A stretch of 22,172 nucleotides of DNA from Lachnospiraceae bacterium UBA7110 (GCA_002492295.1 DKYC01000143.1:1-22172); one strand, 5' to 3'. Numbered from the stretch's first letter, positions 7,722 through 15,655 are shown. Numbers and translations: made by a program. The notes: generated by a model from the sequence alone, not told the origin.

Positions 7722-7737
7722 AAAAGCGTTAGCTTTT
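7722..7737. other. Short hairpin between the histidine kinase and metal-binding genes
   Basis: AAAAGC (7722-7727), loop GTTA, GCTTTT (7732-7737): a perfect 6-bp stem in the 76-bp gap. It has no following T-run in the leftward direction and is short, so at most a weak terminator or processing site. Confidence 0.35.
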
Positions 7738-7753
7738 AGGAACACTGCACTCC

Positions 7754-10477
7754 CTACTCCTTCGTATTCAGATTTTCCTTCCATTCCGTCATAATATCCT
7801 CGCAGGCATACGCGTCCATATCATCAACCGCTTTGCGCATTCTATTATAATATTCGGAATACGCCGCGTCAAGCTTATACGCGCCAAGCCTGCTGACCGC
7901 CTCCTCAAGCAAATCCGTATCAAGCTCCTCTATCGCATGACCAATTTCCGCAAATACTTCCTGCAGAATTTCATCTGTCAGCTCTTTTGTCGCCTGATTC
8001 TGCGTCTCCGTAAAATACGGGCTTAGAATTTCATAGTAATGCCGGTATTCATCAAGCGCCTCCTGCGTATTCGCATGGATTGTATCAAGGTCAAGCTCAT
8101 TTCCTGCCTTCTCAAGCAGCTCTGCCTTCTTTGCAAGTCCTGCCGCACCGATTTGGCGTGAGGAGCTTTTGAGCGCATGCACCTCGATTGTGTAGCCCTT
8201 CCAGTTCTGTGTATCGTAGTATTCCTGAATCAGTTTGATTTTCTGCGGGATGATTCTGCAATAATCCTTTAAAATAGACCAAAAGACATCCTCGTTGCCA
8301 ATCATTTTAATTGCGGCTGCCGTATCAATTCCTTCTATTTGCGGCAGTGATTTTTTGACGTATGTTTTTCGTTTCACACCTTTTGTAATTTTATCCTTTG
8401 GCAGCCATTGTTTCATTTTGTTCATTAGCACATGCACTTCAATCGGTTTCGCGATAAAGTCGTTCATGCCCTCCTCAAGGAACATGTTTTTCACGCCGCC
8501 CACCGCATTTGCAGTCAGTGCGATAATCGGTACATCATCATATTCCTTGTGGAACCGCCGGATTATGCGCGTCGTCTCGACACCGTCAATCTCCGGCATC
8601 ATATGGTCCATTAATACCAAATCATAGTGCGTTTCCGAAATCTTCTCAATTGCTTCCTTTCCGCCAAGCGCCGTATCAATCTCCATTCCAAGCGGCTCCA
8701 AAAGTCCTTCCGCCACCGTAAGGTTCACCGTGTTATCATCTACAATCAGGATTTTTGCCGTTTCCGCCATAAAATCATAGAGCGCGTCACCCATATGCTC
8801 GTCAATGTACTCCTCGTTGTTATAGATTGCCGTTATCATCATCGCGGAGACAGGCTTTTTGACAAACATGATATTGGGCAGATCACTGTCCGACGAATAG
8901 CTGTAAGAGTTGACAGAAACCACCGTAAGCTGCGGATGTTCCTCCACAAACAAAAGCAGCTCATCGCTAAGCGCTGCCTTATCGACAAACAGGAACGGGC
9001 GTTCTTCAATTGCGGGCAAAATGCTTTCCTTGACCGCTTCAATGTCCCTGATGTTCTCAATTTTGGTATATTTGATGCCAAGCTTGCGCATATCCGCCTT
9101 TAATCTGCTGTCCGCGTACTCATTTTCGAGGACGCCGAATGCAGGCGCGGGATTGGGATTCTGTATCACCAGGGAAGGCGCGGCGTCCACAATTTTCAGG
9201 GGAATTTCAAACGAGAAGCAGGAGCCCTTCCCATACTCGCTTTTTACGGAAAGGCTGCCGTTCATCAGGGAAATAAGCTGGCGGCATATGGCAAGTCCAA
9301 GCCCCGTGCCCTCGATATTGCGGTTACGCTTGCTGTCCACCTGCTGGAAGGACTGGAAAATTTTTTCCAAGTCCTGCTCCTTGATTCCAATTCCCGTATC
9401 CTCTACACTGAACATAAAGTCAATATAGCGCTCGCTCCTGCGGCGGCAGCTGAATTTTAATACAACCTTTCCTTCCATTGTAAATTTCACGGCATTGTTC
9501 GCAAGATTAATGATTACCTGCTTAATCCGGTTGTTATCGCCATAAAGGACACGCGGCAGATTGGGGTTGATGTCGATTAAAAGCTCCGTTTCCTTGGCAT
9601 CAATCCTTGTCATGATAATGGATGCAATATCATGGACAAGCGACAACGGCTCAAAGTCCGCTTCGACAATATCCATTTTTCCCGACTCAATTTTGGAAAA
9701 GTCGAGAATGTCATTGATAATCGTAAGGAGTGTTTTCCCTGCTGTCCGGATCTGGTTTAAGCATTCCCTGACGTCACTTGACATATCCTTTCGCAATGCC
9801 ATTTCCGCCATTCCAATAACCGCGTTCATCGGTGTACGAAGCTCATGGCTCATATTCGCAAGGAAGTCCGACTTCATGTTTGCCGCTTTTTCTATTTCAA
9901 TATTTGCCTCTTCCATTTTATATCTATGGTAAGCGATACTTGAAATAATATTAGTCAGGGTATATAAATAATTCGCGTGGCGGGTAACCGTATCCTTATC
10001 CAAAATCTTTACCTTCATGACCGCCTGAAGGTACTTAATCAAATCAATCCGCAGCTCCCCCGCACTCTGCATAACCTTGATAATATCCGGCGTGTCCGTA
10101 AGCACCTGGCCGCCTACAAAACAGCCTATCATGCGCCTTCCTGCCATAATAGGCGCCGCAAAGTCCGTAAGTCCCACATGACAGGTATACGGAACGGAAG
10201 CGCCTGTCTTGAGCGCAAGTTCAGCGCCGCGTTTATCACATTCCTGACAGCGCATACACCCGATTGGATTGGTGCGCGTATACAGGGAACAAAAATCCGT
10301 AAAATTGCTTCCTTTTGTGACCGCTACACCGTTCGCATCCGTAATGACAGCTGCAAGTCCCGTCATGTCGGAAAACGCGTCCTGCATGCGCTGAAGCATT
10401 TCAATATCAAACAAATCCGTCAGTTTAATTTCTTTGTCCTGCTCCACAGCTCTTTCTTTTTCATCATCACTGCCCAT
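7754..10477 (-). CDS. PocR-domain hybrid histidine kinase (PocR-HisKA-HATPase-receiver-HPt)
   Basis: A 907-residue phosphorelay sensor with no signal peptide or membrane span, so it should sense a cytoplasmic ligand. Domains in order: PocR sensor (about 20-155) with Cys63, Cys74, Cys77, Cys80 and Cys99, the cysteine pattern of this fold; a HisKA helix pair with the phosphorylated His211 in MSHELRTPMN; a HATPase domain with N-box NLANNAVKF (324-332), G1 EDTGIGI (359-365) and G2 GTGLGL (390-395). A degenerate receiver-like stretch (about 446-555) follows, then a full receiver (574-690) with DD580-581, Asp624 and Lys677. A C-terminal HPt domain has His767 in VHALKSSSRQIG. It lies 12 bp after a receiver-only regulator gene, whose tail overlaps its ribosome site (AGGGGAG), so they are one operon. 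The named PocR regulator of Salmonella controls cobalamin and propanediol genes; here cobalamin genes lie just across the divergent promoter. Confidence 0.9.
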   Translation of the reverse strand: MGSDDEKERAVEQDKEIKLTDLFDIEMLQRMQDAFSDMTGLAAVITDANGVAVTKGSNFTDFCSLYTRTNPIGCMRCQECDKRGAELALKTGASVPYTCHVGLTDFAAPIMAGRRMIGCFVGGQVLTDTPDIIKVMQSAGELRIDLIKYLQAVMKVKILDKDTVTRHANYLYTLTNIISSIAYHRYKMEEANIEIEKAANMKSDFLANMSHELRTPMNAVIGMAEMALRKDMSSDVRECLNQIRTAGKTLLTIINDILDFSKIESGKMDIVEADFEPLSLVHDIASIIMTRIDAKETELLIDINPNLPRVLYGDNNRIKQVIINLANNAVKFTMEGKVVLKFSCRRRSERYIDFMFSVEDTGIGIKEQDLEKIFQSFQQVDSKRNRNIEGTGLGLAICRQLISLMNGSLSVKSEYGKGSCFSFEIPLKIVDAAPSLVIQNPNPAPAFGVLENEYADSRLKADMRKLGIKYTKIENIRDIEAVKESILPAIEERPFLFVDKAALSDELLLFVEEHPQLTVVSVNSYSYSSDSDLPNIMFVKKPVSAMMITAIYNNEEYIDEHMGDALYDFMAETAKILIVDDNTVNLTVAEGLLEPLGMEIDTALGGKEAIEKISETHYDLVLMDHMMPEIDGVETTRIIRRFHKEYDDVPIIALTANAVGGVKNMFLEEGMNDFIAKPIEVHVLMNKMKQWLPKDKITKGVKRKTYVKKSLPQIEGIDTAAAIKMIGNEDVFWSILKDYCRIIPQKIKLIQEYYDTQNWKGYTIEVHALKSSSRQIGAAGLAKKAELLEKAGNELDLDTIHANTQEALDEYRHYYEILSPYFTETQNQATKELTDEILQEVFAEIGHAIEELDTDLLEEAVSRLGAYKLDAAYSEYYNRMRKAVDDMDAYACEDIMTEWKENLNTKE

Positions 10478-10489
10478 TATGTATCTCCC

Positions 10490-11368
10490 CTATCCTAAAA
10501 TTTCCTTAATTTTGCTGAGCAATACATTTTTGTCAATCGGCTTTAACAAATACCCGTCAGGCTTTAGCCTGAGTGCCTTTTGGATTTTTGCCGTATCGTT
10601 TACCCCGGTCAGAAATACGACGGGGATGGCTGCCGTGAGCGGATTTTCCCGCAGCGCCTTTAGCACCTGCGCACCGTCCATATCAGGCATTTCATAATCC
10701 AAAAGAATGAGGTTAACTTCCTTTGCTTTGAGAAACCGCAGTGCGGCTGTCCCGCTGATTGCCGTGGAAATATCATACTCATCCTCAATATATCCCTTAA
10801 TCGCCTTATGGATAATCGTAGAATCATCCACGACAAGAATTCTCGGACGTGCCGTTTTAGGAAGCAGGTTTTGGGGGATACTGACGTTTAAATCGCCGTT
10901 TTCGAGCTTTTCAAGCTCCTCATCCAAATGGGAAATCCTATCCAGCGTATCGTCCAATGCAGGTCCTGTTTTTTCCCGATCAAATTTAGCGCTTTTATGA
11001 CGAATGATTACATTATTGATTTCCGTCTGCAGCTCGGAAGCAGAAGCGCCTGCACCAATCCGCAGATCCGCACGCCCTCCCGGCATTTTGCACAAAAACT
11101 CATAATCTCCGCCATCCGCTATCACGATAAACGGAACGCTATCGTTTTGGGGTCCGCCCTCAACAAACCTTGTCACGCTGTTAATATTATCCCTGCTCTC
11201 CGCATGCATACAGTAAACAATTGCGTCCGGCTGAAAAAACTGGTAATGTATTCTCAAATCGGATGCAATCAGGGATGTCGTCGCGCAGTCAAAATAAAAG
11301 TCCATCTGCATGAAAAAGTCCGTTATGAGACGCTTGTTATTCCCCATAAGTAAAAGCTTTTTCTTCAT
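10490..11368 (-). CDS. Two-receiver response regulator without an output domain
   Basis: A 292-residue protein. I chose the ATG at 11366-11368 because AAAAGGAGG sits 8 nt upstream; a longer frame reaches 11410 but lacks such a site. Residues about 1-120 have receiver-like alternating pattern but no phosphorylatable Asp in place, so this is a pseudo-receiver or divergent domain. A linker with DRISHLDEELEKLENGD looks coiled. Residues 175-292 are a canonical receiver: DD181-182, Asp224 in LLDYEMP, Thr254 and Lys276. No DNA-binding, GGDEF or enzyme domain follows. It is encoded directly upstream of the PocR hybrid kinase and is its likely partner, perhaps accepting phosphate from the kinase HPt domain. 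How the signal reaches transcription is not visible here. Confidence 0.85.
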   Translation of the reverse strand: MKKKLLLMGNNKRLITDFFMQMDFYFDCATTSLIASDLRIHYQFFQPDAIVYCMHAESRDNINSVTRFVEGGPQNDSVPFIVIADGGDYEFLCKMPGGRADLRIGAGASASELQTEINNVIIRHKSAKFDREKTGPALDDTLDRISHLDEELEKLENGDLNVSIPQNLLPKTARPRILVVDDSTIIHKAIKGYIEDEYDISTAISGTAALRFLKAKEVNLILLDYEMPDMDGAQVLKALRENPLTAAIPVVFLTGVNDTAKIQKALRLKPDGYLLKPIDKNVLLSKIKEILG

Positions 11369-11416
11369 TGATAATCCTCCTTTTTGTGTCCGGCTTTGAT
11401 ATATTTTCATTTATAA

Positions 11417-11477
11417 GAAAAGCCATATTGCACGTTTTTTTATAATTATATATAATTTTATCACAATAGGGCTTTTC
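11417..11477. repeat. Long inverted repeat in the cbiD/regulator divergent region
   Basis: GAAAAGCCATATTG (11417-11430) and CAATAGGGCTTTTC (11464-11477) match in 13 of 14 positions as inverted arms, separated by 33 bp of almost pure AT. A further pair, TTGCACG (11428-11434) and CGTGCAA (11478-11484), is offset from the first, so both cannot form one simple hairpin. The arms overlap the candidate promoters in both directions and look like regulator half-sites. Confidence 0.55.
11428..11456 (+). promoter_or_regulatory. Candidate promoter for cbiD-cbiH
   Basis: TTGCAC (11428-11433), exactly 17 bp, TATAAT (11451-11456). A start near 11463 gives a leader of about 100 nt before cbiD. The -35 box is part of the TTGCACG repeat. 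No cobalamin riboswitch is visible in the leader. Confidence 0.5.
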
Positions 11478-11484
11478 CGTGCAA
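11455..11484 (-). promoter_or_regulatory. Candidate promoter for the regulator-kinase operon
   Basis: On minus: TTGCAC (11484-11479), 18-bp spacer, TAAAAT (11460-11455). Its -10 box overlaps that of the plus-strand promoter by two bases, so RNA polymerase could not occupy both at once. Confidence 0.4.
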
Positions 11485-11561
11485 CTTTTTTACACAGTTC
11501 GTTCTATATAAAATAACCATAAAACAACCGTTTGCGCCCAGGAAAAAGGAGTCGTCCCCCA

Positions 11562-12704
11562 ATGGAAGAATATCTCTATAAAAATCATAAAAAATTAAGA
11601 TACGGATACACCACCGGAACCTGTGCCGCCGCCGCGGCAAAGGCGGCAGCACGGATGCTGCTCACAGGAAAGCGTCTTACGTCCATAAGCATTGACACGC
11701 CAAAGGGGATTTGTGTCACACTTTCAGTGTCGGAGATTACAATCAGTAATACAAAGGCGGTCTGCGCCGTGCAAAAAGACGCCGGGGATGACGCGGACTG
11801 CACCGACAAAATCCGGATTTTTGCGGCAGTCAGCTACCGTGCGGACAACGGGATTGTGATTGAGGGCGGTACGGGAATCGGCAGGGTAACGCGTGCGGGA
11901 TTAGAGCAGCCTGTGGGAAGCGCGGCAATTAACAGTGTGCCACGGGCGATGATAAAAAAGGAAGTGCTTGCCGAACTTGCGGCGGCGGGATATGACGGCG
12001 GCTTGCAGATTATTATTTTTGCACCCGAGGGTATTGCGCTCGCAAAGAAAACCTTTAATCCGCGGCTTGGAATTGAAGGCGGGATTTCCATACTTGGCAC
12101 AAGCGGGATTGTGGAGCCGATGAGTGAGCGGGCAATTGTCGATACCATCCGGCTGGAACTAAAACAGAAAAAGGCGCTTGGAACAAAAACGCTTCTATTG
12201 TCCCCCGGAAATTACGGGCAGCAGTTTGCGCAAAAAACATGGGGACTTGATTTGGACGCAGGGGTGAAATGCAGCAACTTTATCGGCGAGACACTTGACA
12301 TTGCATCAGAGCTTGGGTTTTCACGGATACTGCTGATTGGTCATATCGGGAAGCTGATTAAGGTTGCCGCGGGCGTGATGAACACGCATTCAAATATGGC
12401 GGACGCACGGCTTGAGACGCTGAGCGCCTGTGCGATTCTTGCAGGCGCAAATGCACAGACAGCACGCCGTATTTTGCTCTGTACGACGACGGATGACGCT
12501 CTGCAAATTCTTGCGGACAGTCCTATTTTTGAAGCGGCGATGGCAGCTGCGATGGAAAAAATGCTAGCGCATTTGCACAGGCGCACGGGGAATGGAATCC
12601 AAACAGAAGTTATCCTGTTTTCAAATATGTATGGTATCCTTGCCATGTCGGGCAACGCGGAAGTTTTCATAGAACAGATAAAAAAGGAGATACAAAATGC
12701 ATAA
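11562..12704 (+). CDS. cbiD: Cobalt-precorrin-5B (C1)-methyltransferase CbiD
   Basis: Methylates C1 of the corrin ring in the anaerobic (early cobalt insertion) cobalamin route. The 380-residue protein carries the CbiD N-terminal signature YGYTTGTCAAAAAKAA (about 14-29), then GGTGIGRVTRAGL, SPGNYGQQF, SNFIGETLD and IGHIGKLIKVAAG, all in family order, and its length is normal. I start at the ATG at 11562, 10 nt after AAGGAG; the frame extends to a TTG at 11532 but that lies upstream of the ribosome site. It overlaps cbiH by 8 bp, so the two are coupled. It diverges from the two-receiver regulator gene. Other corrin-ring genes that often neighbour it (cbiC, cbiT, cbiE, cbiL, cbiF, cbiG) are absent from the window. 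Confidence 0.95.
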   Translation: MEEYLYKNHKKLRYGYTTGTCAAAAAKAAARMLLTGKRLTSISIDTPKGICVTLSVSEITISNTKAVCAVQKDAGDDADCTDKIRIFAAVSYRADNGIVIEGGTGIGRVTRAGLEQPVGSAAINSVPRAMIKKEVLAELAAAGYDGGLQIIIFAPEGIALAKKTFNPRLGIEGGISILGTSGIVEPMSERAIVDTIRLELKQKKALGTKTLLLSPGNYGQQFAQKTWGLDLDAGVKCSNFIGETLDIASELGFSRILLIGHIGKLIKVAAGVMNTHSNMADARLETLSACAILAGANAQTARRILLCTTTDDALQILADSPIFEAAMAAAMEKMLAHLHRRTGNGIQTEVILFSNMYGILAMSGNAEVFIEQIKKEIQNA

Positions 12705-13425
12705 AATCTATATTGTCGGGATTGGTCCCGGAAGCTATGAACAGATGACAATTCAGGCAGTACATACCTTGGAGCAGTGTGACACGATTGTCGGTTATCC
12801 GGTTTACGTTGATTTGATAAAGCCGCACTTTTCCGATAAGGAGTATCTCTCCACGCCTATGACACAGGAGATGGAACGCTGTAAAATGTGCTTTGAGGAG
12901 GCTAAGAAGGGAAAAACAGTCGCCATGGTTTGCAGCGGTGATGCGGGTGTATATGGCATGACCGGGCTTATGCATGTCATCGGACAGGACTATCCCGGCA
13001 TTCTTTTAGAGCCCGTCTGCGGTATTACGGCTGCAGTTTCCGGCGCGGCGCTTTTGGGTGCGCCACTGATACAGGATTTTGCGGTTATCAGCTTAAGCGA
13101 CCTTCTGACGCCGTGGGAGACGATTGAAAAACGTATTTTGGCGGCGGCACAGGCAGATATGGTGATTTGTCTTTATAATCCTTCAAGCCGTAAACGGCAT
13201 GATTATTTAAAGAAGGCATGTGATATTATTCTACGGTATGCATCCGAAGATACGGTCTGCGGAATTACCGAAAATATCGGGCGTGAGGGGGAAACCTGCT
13301 CCCTGCATGCATTAAAAGAACTTCGGGAAACTCCTGCCAGCATGTTTACAACCGTGTTTATCGGCAATTCGCATACCACTGTCATAAACGGCAAAATGGT
13401 CACGCGGCGGGGGTACCGGCTCTAA
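12697..13425 (+). CDS. cbiH: Precorrin-3B / cobalt-factor III C17-methyltransferase CbiH
   Basis: SAM-dependent methyltransferase of the tetrapyrrole methylase family, carrying out C17 methylation and ring contraction in cobalamin synthesis. The 242 residues show IYIVGIGPGS at the N-terminus, VCSGDAGVYGM (SAM-binding, about 76-86), EPVCGITAAVSGAALLGAPL, ICLYNPSSRKR and the C-terminal TTVFIGNSHT, matching the CbiH/CobJ branch at its normal single-domain length. Some clostridial CbiH proteins are fused to CbiG or other domains; this one is not. AAAAAGGAG lies inside the end of cbiD, 8 bp of which it overlaps. Its stop is 3 bp from the stop of the convergent CobU-like gene, leaving no terminator between them. 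Confidence 0.93.
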   Translation: MHKIYIVGIGPGSYEQMTIQAVHTLEQCDTIVGYPVYVDLIKPHFSDKEYLSTPMTQEMERCKMCFEEAKKGKTVAMVCSGDAGVYGMTGLMHVIGQDYPGILLEPVCGITAAVSGAALLGAPLIQDFAVISLSDLLTPWETIEKRILAAAQADMVICLYNPSSRKRHDYLKKACDIILRYASEDTVCGITENIGREGETCSLHALKELRETPASMFTTVFIGNSHTTVINGKMVTRRGYRL

Positions 13426-13428
13426 ATA

Positions 13429-13812
13429 TTACTGTTTGATGACAACGCCGATACCGCTTACAACCCGCACAACCTTGTCTGCTTTCCCGGCGAGCATACA
13501 GGAAGTTCTTCCCACAGCCTCCCTGTATGCCCGTTCAAACGTATCAGCCGGCACAACGCCATAGCCGATTTCGTCTGAAATTATGACACGGATGTCATTT
13601 TTTTGAAAAAGGGCTACGATATTCTCTTCGATATTTTTTTCCTCTTTCATAAGCTGCCGGATATACAGATGAAAATCCGTAAGGCAGCATTTTCCTTCCA
13701 TATCGTTTTGCTCCAGCTGTGCCGCGCAAATAAAATCGCTCTCACAAAATCCGTACTGTCTTTTCACGTAATCCTTTTTCCCCTGACAGCATCCGCCTAT
13801 GATAAAGTCCAT
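13429..13812 (-). CDS. Short CobU-like protein (adenosylcobinamide kinase/guanylyltransferase family)
   Basis: Related to CobU, which phosphorylates adenosylcobinamide and then transfers GMP to it in cobalamin nucleotide-loop assembly. At 127 residues it is about 50 shorter than usual CobU. The N-terminal loop FIIGGCCQGKKDY aligns with the P-loop (GG..SGKS), but the Ser/Thr after GK is Lys13. The C-terminal part is well kept: ISDEIGYGVVPADTFERAYREAVGR followed by KADKVVRVVSGIGVVIK corresponds to the NEVG..IVP block and the conserved end. The middle region carrying the guanylylated histidine is missing or replaced. GGAGG lies 6 nt before the ATG. It is the last gene of the leftward run, 53 bp after the RpiR regulator gene, and converges on cbiH. 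Family likely; activity doubtful. Confidence 0.75.
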   Translation of the reverse strand: MDFIIGGCCQGKKDYVKRQYGFCESDFICAAQLEQNDMEGKCCLTDFHLYIRQLMKEEKNIEENIVALFQKNDIRVIISDEIGYGVVPADTFERAYREAVGRTSCMLAGKADKVVRVVSGIGVVIKQ

Positions 13813-13865
13813 GCTTGTCCTCCGTCCCTGTCCATCCGTTTTTCTTCATTTCTATCTGATAAAAA

Positions 13866-14723
13866 TTATAAAAGTTTCGGCATAATCGCCTCTATCGTAG
13901 CTGCTCTCGCCGCTGAAAGGGTATCTGGATTTCGTTTGCAGAAGACATAAAAGAGGCACTCAATGATAAAAAGCTGCCCCAATTTTGCGGCAACAGAACC
14001 AGACTGCAGCGGACTTTCATTATAACCGCACAAAAGAACCACATCCGCGTAACCTGCCGCACAGGAATTAGGAAAATGTGTTACCAATATGACGGATATA
14101 TGGCGCTCTTTTGCGATATGCATAATATCCTCCATATCCTTGGTGGAGCCGGAATACGAGAAAAACAGGAGCACATCCTTCTGCGTGGCAAGCGCAAGCT
14201 GCATAACCTGCATGTGTGAATCCTCAATATGGACAAAATGCGATGTCGCCGTGGAAAAACGCGCCCACGCTTCCATCGCCATCACCATGCTCCCCCCATG
14301 GCCAAGGCAGAACACCCGGTCGGCGGCAGATATGAGGTCTACCGCTTTGGAAATATCTTCTTCGTTCAAAAGCTCCATTGTTTCATTTAAAGACAAAATA
14401 TTCGCATCGTAAAGCTTCCGGAAAATACTGCTGAAAGAATCCTTCGACGAAATTGTGTCAGAAGTATCGGAGGATTCCCCTAAATCCGTGACATAATCCG
14501 CCTTGGCAAGCGCCAGTTTCAGGCTGTTATATCCCGAAAGCCCAAGGCTCCTGCAAAAACGCGTAATGGACGCTTCCGATACGCCGCTGCTTTCGGCAAG
14601 TCCTGAAATTGACATGTACTGTGCGTCATGGGCGTTGGCAAGAATGAAATCAGCAAGCCTCTGACTTGAACGGGTAAGGGAATGGTACTGTGCCGTAATG
14701 GTCTCTAAAATATTTTCTGCCAC
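13866..14723 (-). CDS. MurR/RpiR family transcriptional regulator of the amino-sugar locus
   Basis: DNA-binding regulator with a phosphosugar-sensing domain, 285 residues. Start is taken as the GTG at 14721-14723, 9 nt after AAAGGAG; the frame extends to a GTG at 14759 without a site. Residues about 35-75 form the helix-turn-helix (MSISGLAESSGVSEASITRFCRSLG). The SIS domain covers about 120-255, with CLGHGGSMVMA and LLFFSYSGSTKDMEDI as the sugar-phosphate-binding blocks. Family members respond to GlcN-6-P, ManNAc-6-P or MurNAc-6-P. Coding with nagB, nagA and a NanK-type kinase, and with GAAA..TTTC dyads in the divergent control region at 17685-17775, suggest it controls both units of this locus. 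It lies 57 bp after the ROK gene. Confidence 0.9.
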   Translation of the reverse strand: MAENILETITAQYHSLTRSSQRLADFILANAHDAQYMSISGLAESSGVSEASITRFCRSLGLSGYNSLKLALAKADYVTDLGESSDTSDTISSKDSFSSIFRKLYDANILSLNETMELLNEEDISKAVDLISAADRVFCLGHGGSMVMAMEAWARFSTATSHFVHIEDSHMQVMQLALATQKDVLLFFSYSGSTKDMEDIMHIAKERHISVILVTHFPNSCAAGYADVVLLCGYNESPLQSGSVAAKLGQLFIIECLFYVFCKRNPDTLSAARAATIEAIMPKLL

Positions 14724-14780
14724 AATCGTAATCTCCTTTCGTATTGTTGCGCAGCGCACGCAGGAAGGAGGAATGCCGTC

Positions 14781-15653
14781 TTACAAAACAGCCGCTCCCA
14801 GCATCCCGGCGCGGTTTCCAAGCGCTGCTTTTTCGATAACTACATGGTGATAGCTTGGCATGATATGCTGATACAGCTGTTCTTTCAGCCGCTCCAGCAC
14901 ATAAGACTGTTCCATGACGCCGCCCCCGAGTATGACACAGCCGGGATTGAGCATATGAATGACAGTCGTCAGTCCGTAAACGATTTCCAAAATCCATCGG
15001 TCAACAAGTGCTTTTATATCCGGCTCATCAAGACGCCCAAAGATTATCCTGCCGCTGGTCAGCGAAGCATCCAGGCGGCGCGCACTATTGACAAGCGCCG
15101 TCACGGAAGCATATTTTTCATAACATCCGGTAAACATATCACGTCCCAAAACACGGTCCTCAGGATGGATTACCATCGCGCCGAACACGCCCGCGGAATA
15201 ACTGCTTCCCGTATAGAGCTTTCCGTCCATGAAAATCGCGCCTCCAACGCCCGTGCCATAGGTCAGGCAGACAAAATTTTGATGCTGCCGCCCCGCGCCA
15301 AATGCCGCTTCCCCGATTGCGGCTGCGTTAACATCATTTTCGACGTTTGTGGGCACATGAAATTCCGTTTCCATCATTTCCTTGATTTTCATGCCCGTGT
15401 ATCCGGGGATGTTTTCGTTTGCGTAGATAATTTCCCCACGCACGGGATTGACCTGACCGGCAGTGCTGATGCCTATGCGGTCAAAAGAATACACCTGCTG
15501 ATATTCCCTGATAATTTCCTTTACGCGGTTCATTACATGAATGCCGCCCTGCGCGGCCTGCGTAGGCGTTTCCCTGATGTCTGTCAGCGTATTGTCCCTG
15601 TACAGGGCGGATTTGATTGCGGTTCCTCCGATATCAAGCACCATAATCGCCAT
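14781..15653 (-). CDS. nanK: ROK family sugar kinase, probable N-acetylmannosamine kinase
   Basis: ATP-dependent kinase that in this locus would turn ManNAc released by the lyase into ManNAc-6-P. The 290 residues show the phosphate-1 motif MVLDIGGTAIKSAL (4-17), the catalytic Asp107 in VENDVNAAAIGEA, TYGTGVGGAIF and, near the C-terminus, NPGCVILGGG. Unusually, the ROK zinc site is gone: the ExGH motif reads GVFGA (155-159), so both Glu and His are lost, and the CxCGxxGC cluster is reduced to Cys177. Glu179 after that Cys is kept. Zinc-less ROK proteins acting as NanK have been reported in other bacteria. Its ribosome site (GGAGGA) lies in the last codons of nagA, 2 bp upstream, so they are coupled. 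Glucokinase or a purely regulatory role are alternatives. Confidence 0.8.
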   Translation of the reverse strand: MAIMVLDIGGTAIKSALYRDNTLTDIRETPTQAAQGGIHVMNRVKEIIREYQQVYSFDRIGISTAGQVNPVRGEIIYANENIPGYTGMKIKEMMETEFHVPTNVENDVNAAAIGEAAFGAGRQHQNFVCLTYGTGVGGAIFMDGKLYTGSSYSAGVFGAMVIHPEDRVLGRDMFTGCYEKYASVTALVNSARRLDASLTSGRIIFGRLDEPDIKALVDRWILEIVYGLTTVIHMLNPGCVILGGGVMEQSYVLERLKEQLYQHIMPSYHHVVIEKAALGNRAGMLGAAVL

Positions 15654-15655
15654 AG

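Noticed and set aside
7722..7737. Strong intrinsic terminator after the histidine kinase gene
   Set aside because: Stem is only 6 bp with two GC pairs and no T-run in the transcription direction.
8627..9103. 158-codon open frame on plus inside the kinase gene
   Set aside because: Antisense to a well-supported kinase coding sequence, basic low-quality protein, no ribosome site.
11460..11561. Cobalamin riboswitch before cbiD
   Set aside because: The leader is only about 100 nt, AT-rich, and has no B12-box-like GCCACTG or supporting stems.
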